Source: Chondrus crispus (lineage: Eukaryota > Rhodophyta > Florideophyceae > Gigartinales > Gigartinaceae). Taken from it: a stretch of DNA of 64,000 bases. Made by a program: the position numbers and the translations under genes. Positions 20,501-28,357 of this stretch are shown here, in pieces. The notes under the pieces are model-generated. The model ran no database searches. It was not told where the DNA came from and was given only the letters and a program-made list of their open reading frames with translations. The stretch lies in contig NW_005178983.1 in the NCBI RefSeq assembly GCF_000350225.1, positions 1 to 64,000 of the forward strand. The letters are read 5' to 3'. How positions within the stretch are numbered: position 1 is the first letter of the stretch; each line of letters opens with the position of its first letter.

Positions 20501-22161
20501 AGTACCCAGATGCTGAACTGTGGGCATCCGCCCATGACAAAGAGCTCGATGCCTTGGACACCAAGCAGGTCATACAGTGGACCCCGGACAAGCTCCTTCC
20601 GCGCAATACCCGCCTCATTCCCCTCACCATGGGATATCGCTACAAACGCGACAAAAACGGACACGTCATAAAACGCAAAGCGAGATGCGCAGCCCGCGGC
20701 GACACCATGGTGCCGCACGTCCATTACAACCCGGACCGCACCACTACATACATGGCCGACAAATCCTCCGTGCGTCTTTTATTCGCCATAGCAGCTTCAC
20801 ACAACTTGCATATCGAACACATCGATATAGAAGCCGCCTACCTGCACGAAAAATTCGACCACAGTGGCCAGCAACCCGTGTACGTCCGCCAACACCCCCG
20901 TTTTGACGGAACGTACAAACACGCGTGCAAAGGAGGCAAGCTCATCAAAAACCTCTACGGTACACCCCAGGCCGGCTACACATACCTCACCGCGGTATTT
21001 TCCCTCCTCCAACGTCACGGATTCCAGCATTCTGAAGCCGACACATGCTTGTTCCACAAAATAACACCCACCACGGCAACTTTTGTGGCCATCAGCATGG
21101 ACGACTTCACAATAGCGGCAACCTCCGCCGCACTCCTTGACAACTTCGCGCACATCCTCGCCAGCGCATACACCATCAAACGCCTCGGCGAACCGCGAAC
21201 ACTACTAGGATGGACAATTAACAGGGCCCAAAACGGAGCCCTCCACATCTCTCAGCCCACGGCCACGGCGAGCATACTCCGCAAAGCGGAAATGCACATC
21301 GCCAACAGCAAGCCTACCCCGTACCAAGACGGAATCCGCCTTCACGGCCCCACCCCCGAGGACGAACCGCTTTCATCACAAGCGAAGGAGTACCAAAGGA
21401 TACTCGGAGACCTGCGGTACATCGCAGATTCGACACGCCCCGACATATACTTTGTCGTGAATCGGCTGTCGGTCGCCTCCAAAGCCCCCACGAAGAGACA
21501 TTGGAACGCCCTCAAGCGCGTCCTCCGATACCTCCGTCACACCCCCAACCACGGGCTCCTCTTCCCCGCAGCCCACCACAAGCTGCGCCCCAGCACACCC
21601 CCACCCAAACCCATCTCCCAAGCATCTCTCCTCACGACATACTCAGATACTGACCACGCCGCGGACGTCACAGACCGAAAATCAATTTCCGGCATCGTTC
21701 ACCTCTACAACGGCACCCCCGTCTGCTGGGGCTCCATGAAGCAGAAAATCACGGCTCTCTCCACATGCGAAGCCGAGTACATCGCCGCCACAGCGGCAGT
21801 CCAGCAGACAGCATGGCTACGCAGGATCCTCCGCGATCTGCGCATGCTCAGCCCCCACCCAACCCCCTTCTACATGGACAACCAGTCCGCCATCCGCGTC
21901 GCCCACAACACCGGCCCCACCAAGCGACGCAAGTACATCGACCTGCGACACCACTTTCTGTCGCATCACGAGCGCAAAGGACACATCAAACTGTCCCATG
22001 TCCCAAGCGCGGACATGCTCGCGGACATCCTGACGAAACCACTCAGGACAGATCCCTTCCGCAAGCTCACGGCGAAACTCAAAATCATCGCCGCACCCCC
22101 ACCCACCCCCCCGCACACACAGTCGGACAGCGACCACACAGCGACGGGGGGAGTGTCATGA
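17443..22161 (+). CDS. Copia Gag-Pol polyprotein
   Basis: The open frame runs from 17443 (inside the LTR); the likelier start is Met28 at 17524. A Gag region (to ~residue 450) has a basic RGRNRRRG tract but no zinc knuckle. The protease motif LDSGAS is near residue 497. Integrase has an HHCC region (~690-745: H..H..CPSC) and the catalytic triad D759, D822, E858 with the D-35-E spacing. Reverse transcriptase follows (HIDIEAAYLHEKF, LYGTPQAGY), and its active site reads SMDD near residue 1219 instead of the usual YVDD. RNase H (SDTDHAADVTDRKSISG, CEAEY, MDNQSA) and the C-terminal DMLADILTKPL complete it. All catalytic residues are present, so it is likely competent. The stop codon lies a few bases inside the 3' LTR. 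Confidence 0.93.
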   Translation: MPPPPPLIRASSASLSKTESSFLAPQVMVPNRIPQPQHDHRPPIRRSPRLSQGAPSSPATPGSHPASLQYIPPSSDPASPPPHCVESCRANPNNPDLPTPPPPRCVECRTKEPTPPDLPTTPPHTSVESPNTQSPPPATPPSSSYTAAHSTLRSPTTPNMDLPTELPSSARRTSPFYGHLPTLLPAGTNFHLWRQALHDIAVINDAQHTLDKTYIPPPSTTAEHVQYLKDCASIRMLITNSLPQHLAETTDLTFDTSPAELLSAVQAHFTDSSPTTHLLLRQEADRLQFTPDITVDDYINKHRALRMRMRLAKYPHISPDETVTVDAIIKGLEHHPTFKHLPDTWTETASVPTTVLEISQRLNAVQARTTARQGNITPTPQGLPAAAPREAKREPPTRPRGRNRRRGQPRGLWYNPPWAHPAPSYTPYPTHPTQHWPAPPQWHPIPAQADQPQRRTAPSRTTKAQHAATDHTEYPPDEMHAFHSDLQSDHDGMNYILDSGASPTHITKATPNMRPLTRRIITNTATSSTSAATHSGTLQIKTNKNRTLTIPAIANPAIRQNLLSVHDIARRYGAVTFRPHNAAIISTNKNPPEIIATARVKNGLYILNPPNHPPHAHAARTTPRKRTQHLKKNSGNTPADPQAERLSPSHSPPAITPLPSPKKRTPPMKGMHNPAPHPPTPRSTALDHAFHHWHMILNHVRPATIQTMALKGLLPNIPPSLARYAPKITCPSCAHAKQRFRPHKPTTHRYPTGFSLSSDICGPIAPPSRQGNKYVLTVLDTRTRYLITDFMPTRVHTPQRLDYILTAIKNSTGHTPQVLRTDNALEYLSATAIHTYQKHNTTHSTTIPYTPQENSLAERINSTLFNAARAALHHSGLSHHHWEDAVRDATFKYNHTMHHGTHALPATEWHNAIPAIPRFHIFGQLGTTPDLRQRAKIPKLQSRSRTVRYLFPTDDNHFTVMDVTTSKIHRIRAIDFHPYFANQDPTATSAAAFKAYSPHKTPQSISVSTPAPLNRGQATKYPDAELWASAHDKELDALDTKQVIQWTPDKLLPRNTRLIPLTMGYRYKRDKNGHVIKRKARCAARGDTMVPHVHYNPDRTTTYMADKSSVRLLFAIAASHNLHIEHIDIEAAYLHEKFDHSGQQPVYVRQHPRFDGTYKHACKGGKLIKNLYGTPQAGYTYLTAVFSLLQRHGFQHSEADTCLFHKITPTTATFVAISMDDFTIAATSAALLDNFAHILASAYTIKRLGEPRTLLGWTINRAQNGALHISQPTATASILRKAEMHIANSKPTPYQDGIRLHGPTPEDEPLSSQAKEYQRILGDLRYIADSTRPDIYFVVNRLSVASKAPTKRHWNALKRVLRYLRHTPNHGLLFPAAHHKLRPSTPPPKPISQASLLTTYSDTDHAADVTDRKSISGIVHLYNGTPVCWGSMKQKITALSTCEAEYIAATAAVQQTAWLRRILRDLRMLSPHPTPFYMDNQSAIRVAHNTGPTKRRKYIDLRHHFLSHHERKGHIKLSHVPSADMLADILTKPLRTDPFRKLTAKLKIIAAPPPTPPHTQSDSDHTATGGVS
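17520..17531 (+). other. Primer-binding site, half-tRNA(iMet) type
   Basis: GGTTATGGTCCC abuts the LTR. It matches the complement of the initiator-tRNA anticodon stem-loop at 11 of 12 bases, not a tRNA 3' end (no TGG start). It contains the first ATG after the LTR (17524). Confidence 0.65.
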
Positions 22162-22367
22162 TTCCCATGTCCTGTTTCTGTCGCTCTATGGTCGCAGTGC
22201 CTCCACTCTGTCATGATTCCCATGTACAGCACACACACCTAGGACACGCATACACGCACCACAGGTGTCACCCAGATAGACAGCGGCGCCGTGCCTCCGC
22301 CGCCGCCTCTTATTAGAGCCTCGTCCGCTAGCCTCAGTAAAACAGAGTCATCGTTCCTTGCACCACA
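22154..22367 (+). repeat. 3' LTR (214 bp) with a duplicated 5' end
   Basis: The polypurine tract abuts TGTCATGATTCCCATGT at 22154, and the same 17-mer recurs at 22209. The 5' LTR has only the second copy, so the 3' LTR carries 55 bp that the 5' LTR lacks. Confidence 0.75.
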
Positions 22368-24344
22368 TGGTGCAAGCAATTTTTGCAGACACTTGCTCGG
22401 TGCATCGATATATGGTAGACCTGGAATCAGAAAGGGTTGGCGGGGCCACGTGTACGACCTGTTCTGTCGCCCATGAAGTGTCCACGTGTACACCTCAGAT
22501 CGTTCGTACACGTGTGGACACTGATCCTCGGTGGCTCTTGTAGAAACCTGTGTACAGTGTACCGCCGATCCCTGCGCCCGCCTTTTCCACAGACAGCTTG
22601 CTGCCCCCCTCACCTCGCACGGGCTCGCTCCGGAGGCTGTTGCAGGACCGGGTCCTCGCCGTCTTCAAGATATGCAGGAAGGATCCGCACAGGTAGGGGC
22701 CGTGCCGAGTGGCAGAGCGGTTTGGGGTTCACGAGACGCATGTGACGGATTTGCTCAGGTATGCAGGGGCTTATACGGAAGGTTTGGTTTGGATCAGGAT
22801 GGTTTGGTTAGGGCCTGCTACAAGGCTGGTTTGGAGGACAAAATTGTTGCGTTTGAGGGAAACTGAACAACCAATGCACGAGTTTGTGTTGCTTGGGTGA
22901 TCGCCGGACGCTGGCGCCAATCCGCGGTGTGGGGGTAGATCGAAGTTTTGGGAGGCGGACGAGTAGTGACGGAGGCGGAGGTGGATTCGATTTCGCGACA
23001 AGCCGCGAACGTAATTTCTATTTGATCCATTACCGTTGTTTTCACCGGCTATGCCGGCATTCAGCTTTGCATACAGCCGAACATGCCGTCATGCGACGTA
23101 CCCGACGTGAGTGTGCGTGTTCATGGCCGGTGCGGGGCAAGGCTACGCGTCCTTCCTTTGTGAAGTTGCAGTGAATTACGAAGGTAGCAGAGAGAGGATT
23201 ACTGCTCAAAGTCGGTTACCGTCAGAAAGAACAAGATCGGATCCATCCAAAGGGAGAAACACTGATGACGCGAATGAGGTTTCTGGAAGGCGATGTACAT
23301 ACGATCGGTGCAAACTGCACTTCACATCCACCGGTTGGGAAGTATGCAAAACCTGATTATCGACATTCCGCACTTCCAGAGGAGCTCTACGTTAACCTCA
23401 CATATACATTTAGAGCAGAAAAATCAATGTATGCCCCAGCCCGCACGAGTGTCGCGAGCAGATGTCGAGCTTGCCTTTCTTGTATTGATCCAATGGGTTA
23501 GTCGCGAAGAATTGGCGACGAACGCATATATATCCACTCGAGCACGTGCCCCATTATATAGGGCACGTGCCCGAGTGGATATAGCGCAGAGTCTTCCTTT
23601 GGGCAAAGCTGAACAGCTTGTCGTCGACTGTACGTAGACAGCCCGGCAAGGAAGAGCGCTCCGATTGCGTGCAGGTTCTCACGGGGCCAGAAATGGAATG
23701 CCTACGACCAGGATGCTGGCCGTAGGCATTCAATTTATCCATCAAGAAGTTGGTGTATTTGTCGATGTGGCGATGGTTGAGGTATGATAAGGGAAGGATA
23801 CTAAGGATACTGAACTACGGTTGGCACCCCGGTGCTCTATTAAGTCGGCGGCGACGGCCGCTCTGTGACCTCGCGCCCTCCCGGGTTGTCGGAATATAGC
23901 AAAGTCTAAGAGTCGTTCTCTACTTTGCTCGCCCCTCGGCGTGCGGCCGAGGCTCCGGCGCTGGCGGCCCCTGCCGCCACAGAAGCGGCAGGGCCTAATG
24001 GGTGTGACGAAGGAGGGCGGTGTCGGACGAAACTAATGACCACTACGTGGTCTCGGCGTTAGCCGGGATCTACAAGGGTGAGCGCGGTCTGGTAGCCCGA
24101 GTAAACTTCATCTTTCTCTAACTCTCTTTGTTTGTCTCGGGACCAGATTGACAGTATTCGTCTACTCTGTGGTCTTTACTCGTCGTCGCCGTCGCGTCTC
24201 CTAAATACTGTTGTTGACAGACTGTGTACCGGACAGTCTGTCCTTGCGGTCCGTCACTCCCGGTATTACATAGCCACTACTCGTGCTCCCCCCCTCCGCG
24301 TTCACGGCAATTACATCGACACCACTCGTGCCCCCCTCCCCGCG
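22368..24344. other. Intergenic region with several inverted repeats
   Basis: No gene is supported. It contains imperfect inverted repeats built on ACGTGT (22478-22491 with 22506-22521), a long palindrome at 23530-23582, and an 11-bp inverted repeat (23696-23706 with 23721-23731). A short frame near 22709 (AERFGVHETHV) looks helix-turn-helix-like, but its frame has a stop just upstream. Confidence 0.4.
23530..23582. repeat. Palindrome, 22-bp arms
   Basis: Left arm 23530-23551 and right arm 23561-23582, one mismatch, separated by 9 bp. The arms contain GCACGTGC. Confidence 0.85.
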
Positions 24345-27064
24345 CTACAACGCCCTCGTCGCGCACCGCGGCGCCAAGCGCGCGGCCGCGAGCACGGCCC
24401 ACCGGACGGGCGCGAGCAGCGCGTGCGCGGCGGCCGGCGGCACGGCGGTGGTGTACGTGGTGGCGGCGATGCCGTCCACGACTATGTCGCCGTGCGCCGT
24501 CAGGGGGTTGTACNNNNNNNNNNNNNNNNNNNNNNNNNNNNNNNNNNNNNNNNNNNNNNNNNNNNNNNNNNNNNNNNNNNNNNNNNNNNNNNNNNNNNNN
24601 NNNNNNNNNNNNNNNNNNNNNNNNNNNNNNNNNNNNNNNNNNNNNNNNNNNNNNNNNNNNNNNNNNNNNNNNNNNNNNNNNNNNNNNNNNNNNNNNNNNN
24701 NNNNNNNNNNNNNNNNNNNNNNNNNNNNNNNNNNNNNNNNNNNNNNNNNNNNNNNNNNNNNNNNNNNNNNNNNNNNNNNNNNNNNNNNNNNNNNNNNNNN
24801 NNNNNNNNNNNNNNNNNNNNNNNNNNNNNNNNNNNNNNNNNNNNNNNNNNNNNNNNNNNNNNNNNNNNNNNNNNNNNNNNNNNNNNNNNNNNNNNNNNNN
24901 NNNNNNNNNNNNNNNNNNNNNNNNNNNNNNNNNNNNNNNNNNNNNNNNNGCCGCCGGCTGCCACGGACGTCTCGGGCGCGCTGCCGGCTGCCACGGACGT
25001 CTCAGGCGCGCCGCCGGCTGCCACAGGCGACGCGGACGGCGGCGACCCGCTCGCGGGCGCGGGCGCGGGGCTTGCCTCGAGCACGTCGGGCACGGGGCTT
25101 GCCTCGAGCACGTCGGGCACGGGGCTTGCCTCGAGCAAGTCGGGCGCGGGGCTTGCCGCAAGCACGTCGGGCACGGGGCAGGTAGGCGCGTCGCCAAAGT
25201 CGGTGGGCGCGCCGACCTCGTCCTCAAACTTGGGGTTTGGCACGGGCAAGAAGATGTCTTCGTCGCCGATGTTGCGGTTGTCGCCGCACACAGTGAACGT
25301 TTCCGACTTGTCCTCGAAGCTGCGACCGAAGGCGCAGAGGTTGATCTCGTCGCCAGTGTCCGGGTCGAACTGCAGGGGCCAGTAGAACAGAAAGTCCACG
25401 CACATCTCGTCGGTCGTCTCGAAACCGAAGCGCGTGCTGGGGCGCTTGGACGTGTCGTACGTGCACGTCGTGACCATCTGCTGCCCCGGCTTGAGCACGT
25501 ACGGAGGGTCGAACTGCCGGATCTGCTGGAACTTGTCGCTCCAAAAGTTGATCTTGTTCATCGTGTCGACGTAGGTGCCGTTGGCGGAGAAGACGTTGGT
25601 GTAGATGTCCCTGCCGGTGGTGTGCATGTGGAGAAAGCTGCCGAAGATGTTGATGTTGGTGCTGAATTTGGAGGTGCACTCGGACGGGCACGAGTGCTCG
25701 TACTCGAAGTCGGTCTTCACCTTATCGCCGTAGCGCGACAGCAGGCCGTCCCCGAGGAGGAGAGCGCCCGATTGTTGGTTGCGCATTGTGTCGGTGTAGA
25801 ACAGGCGCACGCCGGATTTGTCGATGTTGCCCTTCACGAGCTTGCTGTTGTCAAAGTGGGTCTCCATGACGAGGAAGGGCCTTTTCGCATCAATCAGGAT
25901 GCCTGCCTCTCTCGGGATGACGACCCTGCCGGCGCCCTTCGCGTCTGCGGTCACGTGGGCATGGAGAGTGCCAAAGCAAAAGAGATGGGTGAATCAAAAA
26001 CGAGTCAGCACGAAAACGATGGGAATGCCGCCAAGGACAAAGAAACCAGATGAAAGAAACAAAGATGAAAGAAACACAGATGAAAGAAACAACGTACATC
26101 CATACACAAAGGTGGAGCAGCCGGCGGCCGGGTTTGCCAGCGGCCCGTTGATGCCGTTGAGCGACATGCACGTGGTGGTGTTCTTGGTGAGCCGAGCATA
26201 TCCTGCGTTGGTGCACTGGAAGACCACGAAGTGGTGGACCATATCGATAGGGGCGTCGATAATGGGCTCCGCCGCGACAATCATGCGCTTGCCGGCGGGG
26301 CCGAGGTCAAACCTGCGCGTGGTGCACGCGTACGTGGTGGTCATGTTGGACAGGACTTCGTAATCCGTGGCGCGGATCTCGAAACTACCGTCGACATCAT
26401 CCGGCAGCGGGGGGTCGCCTGCGGGTGGCTTGGAGTCCGGGTCGTCGCGGTCCGTGAACAGGGAGACGCCCATGGCGCCGCGGTTACCGCCATGGTAAGC
26501 AAACTCATTCCCGTAGGCGTAAATGAGGCTGTTCCTGCCCGCGACCAGCGGCATATCCTGGGTGTCATGTGCGTCGATCGGGCGGACGACCTCAATGAGC
26601 AGCTGGCCGTTTTCGAGGTCGCGTGCGCATCGGCGCACGGTCCAGCTGCCGTCGTCCTGGCACGCGTCCGGGAGCGGGAAGGCGCCGGGGGACTCGGTGA
26701 GCGGGTAGGGGACGAACGGGACGTAGCGGTCCGTGACGTCGCAGGCGGCGTCGGCGGTGAACTCGGCGGTGACGATGTCGCCGCCCAGCATGCTGCCGGA
26801 CGTGGCCTCGGACACGCCGACGCCGGCCCACATGGCGGACGCGGAGGCGTTGACGACGGCGCGGTCGGTGACGCGCAGGGCCAGGCTGGCCGTCCCCGCG
26901 CGCAGGTCGGCGCCGTACCACAGCTCGCCCGTGGCGTCGAAGCGCACCGGGCCCGCGTCGTACAGCGCCGCGTCCGGCTCCAGCGCTAGCGCTAGCGCGA
27001 GGAGGGCCGGCAGCAGAAGTAGCAGCTGCGGAGGCGCGCGCGCCGCGCGGTGAGGGGATGCCAT
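24345..27064 (-). CDS. Secreted DOMON/copper type II monooxygenase with C-terminal Hint domain
   Basis: Starts at 27064. Exon 1 (27064-26098) encodes a signal peptide (LLLLLPALLALALAL), a DOMON domain (~30-220) and the N-terminal Cu2-monooxygenase domain with MVHHFVVFQC. The intron is 26097-25945 (donor GTACGT, acceptor CGCAG, phase 1); splicing gives VYGYAKGAGRVVIP, aligning with the AWAPGAG segment of dopamine beta-hydroxylase. Exon 2 has METHFDN, the copper-binding HMH (FGSFLHMHTTG) and TTDEMC, then a repetitive Ala/Pro linker with ~10-aa units (DVLEASPVP, PETSVAAGG). After the gap, 24512-24345 encodes 55 residues beginning YNPLTAHGDIVVDG and containing HALLAPVR before a TAG stop. This is the C-terminus of a Hedgehog-type autoprocessing Hint domain. 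Its frame differs from exon 2, which is uninformative across an unsized gap. Inferred role: a secreted copper hydroxylase whose tail may self-cleave. Confidence 0.75.
24514..24949. other. Assembly gap (436 N)
   Basis: A run of N that interrupts the linker and probably most of the Hint domain. It is bordered on the right by 30-bp GC-rich tandem repeats (24950-25030 and 25066-25186). Confidence 1.
25945..26097 (-). other. Intron, 153 bp
   Basis: Canonical GT..AG intron in phase 1. Near its 5' end the minus strand has three copies of a CTTTCATCTGT-like unit. Splicing joins the two halves of the N-terminal copper domain without loss. Confidence 0.8.
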
Positions 27065-28057
27065 GTTTTGGGAATTGGCGTGGCGGGGTGTCGGTAACTT
27101 TTAGGCAGGAGGCGCGGGTGCGATGCGAGCGGGGCGGTGGTTAACGTTCTTTTACTTTGTTTTATACCGTGTGGTGCACGGGCGCTGGGAGAGTGGACGC
27201 GTGGACGTGGGCGGGCTACGGGGGGGAGGGGCGGGTGGGGGTGTGGTGAAGTTGCGACGTGACGGAGCGGCGGGAGACGCCCATGACGAATTTGTGTGCG
27301 GGAGGAAGCGTGCCGCGGGAGAAACCGTGAGCGGCGGTCACGGTGGTGGACGCGTCAACGAAGCGGGAGACGGGGGGTGGGGGGCGGGGGCATGCACCTT
27401 CGCTGCGGCGCGCGGGGCGGGACGGGACGACCGGCGCGCGGTGCAGCGGAGGAGCTTCGCGGGCGGTGGAGCGCCTTCGCGGGCGGTGGAGCGCGTGCGC
27501 ACCGCGGGCCCCGCGGCCATCACGGAACATGCGCGTCATCGCTGGCGGGGGGGTGTACGCCGTTTGTTTAACTTAATGTGTACCTTATCACATACCTTAC
27601 TTCTTTATTTACAACAACAGAGGGGGGGCGGGCACGAGAGCGCTGCTGCGCGCGGGCTCGGGCGTCGCGCGCGGGCGCGTTTCTACGCGGGCGCGCCCGC
27701 GCGGAGAGCGCGGGGGAGCGCTTGAGGGGCTCGACTGCACGGGCGGGGCCTGCCCCGCTGGCGGCGCGCGGTTTGTGCCCCTCGATTGGAATCCGGGCTT
27801 CCTCTCCTCTCCTTTCTCCATAAGAGCGCGTCCATAACGCGGGGTTGCGCGCGCGCGGTGCGCGCCAGGGTGTAACGGTAGGCTGCACTGGGCAGCGAGA
27901 TACGAAGATGCCGCGCGGGGAGATGGATTCCGCTCAGCGACACGCCGCTGCCGTCAAGCAGCGCGTGCGGATCTCGGCAAGCGCTTGGCCGGTCGGCAGG
28001 ACATGGCTCGCGGCCCCATCCATCGCTGGCAGCGTCGCCCGCATTGCACCGTGCTCC
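27065..28057. promoter_or_regulatory. GC-rich upstream region of the monooxygenase gene
   Basis: No supported gene. A CTTCGCGGGCGGTGGAGCGC unit is repeated near 27451-27497. The several open frames on both strands here are products of GC richness. Confidence 0.4.
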
Positions 28058-28058
28058 C

Positions 28059-28240
28059 GTCAAAGCATATGCTTTGACCCTTCCGCACACACGTCTTGCG
28101 ACATGCTAAAGCATGTGGTAAGACGTGTACATGTCTACTGTATATGTACACGTCTTGCGACATGCTTTAGCATGTCGCAAGACGTGTATGATCTATAGCA
28201 TGTCGCAAGGCATGTCGCAAGACGTGTATGCGGAAGGGCG
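28059..28240. repeat. Nested palindrome cluster
   Basis: A perfect 20-bp palindrome (28059-28078), then outer arms 28078-28106 and about 28212-28240 (29 bp, one mismatch). Between them is an inner hairpin at 28148-28187 with two perfect 19-bp arms and a 2-bp loop. Fragments of the same ACGTCTTGCGACATGC unit recur several times. Confidence 0.9.
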
Positions 28241-28357
28241 CCCCAACCGGGCGCGAGGAGTTGCGGCATACGTGGCGCCGGGGTGAGATGCTGAACACAT
28301 GCCGCCGTCCCACCCAATGCGCGTCGCACATCATCAGGAGTCATGGAGCGGTCCCGC

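Larger units (their letters stand above)
17361..22367 (+). mobile_element. Complete Copia LTR retrotransposon
   Basis: A 5-kb element with TG..CA LTRs, flanked by the 5-bp target duplication TGGTG (17356-17360 and 22368-22372). The 159 bp shared by the two LTRs are identical and the polyprotein frame is open, so the insertion is recent. It has a primer site right after the 5' LTR and a polypurine tract (GGGGGGAG, 22146-22153) right before the 3' LTR. Confidence 0.95.

Noticed and set aside
22700-22900. tRNA-like GCCGAGTGG and a helix-turn-helix-like short frame
   Set aside because: No cloverleaf could be formed around it, and the frame has a stop immediately upstream.
23820-24130. Possible solo LTR upstream of the monooxygenase 3' end
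   Set aside because: No TG..CA ends with a target duplication could be found.
24132-26053. Long frames spanning the N gap on the plus strand
   Set aside because: They exist only because N codons are not stops; the flanking peptide is antisense to the monooxygenase.
27123-28198. Several 60-200 codon frames on both strands
   Set aside because: GC-rich sequence with few stops, overlapping frames in all phases, no recognisable domain.
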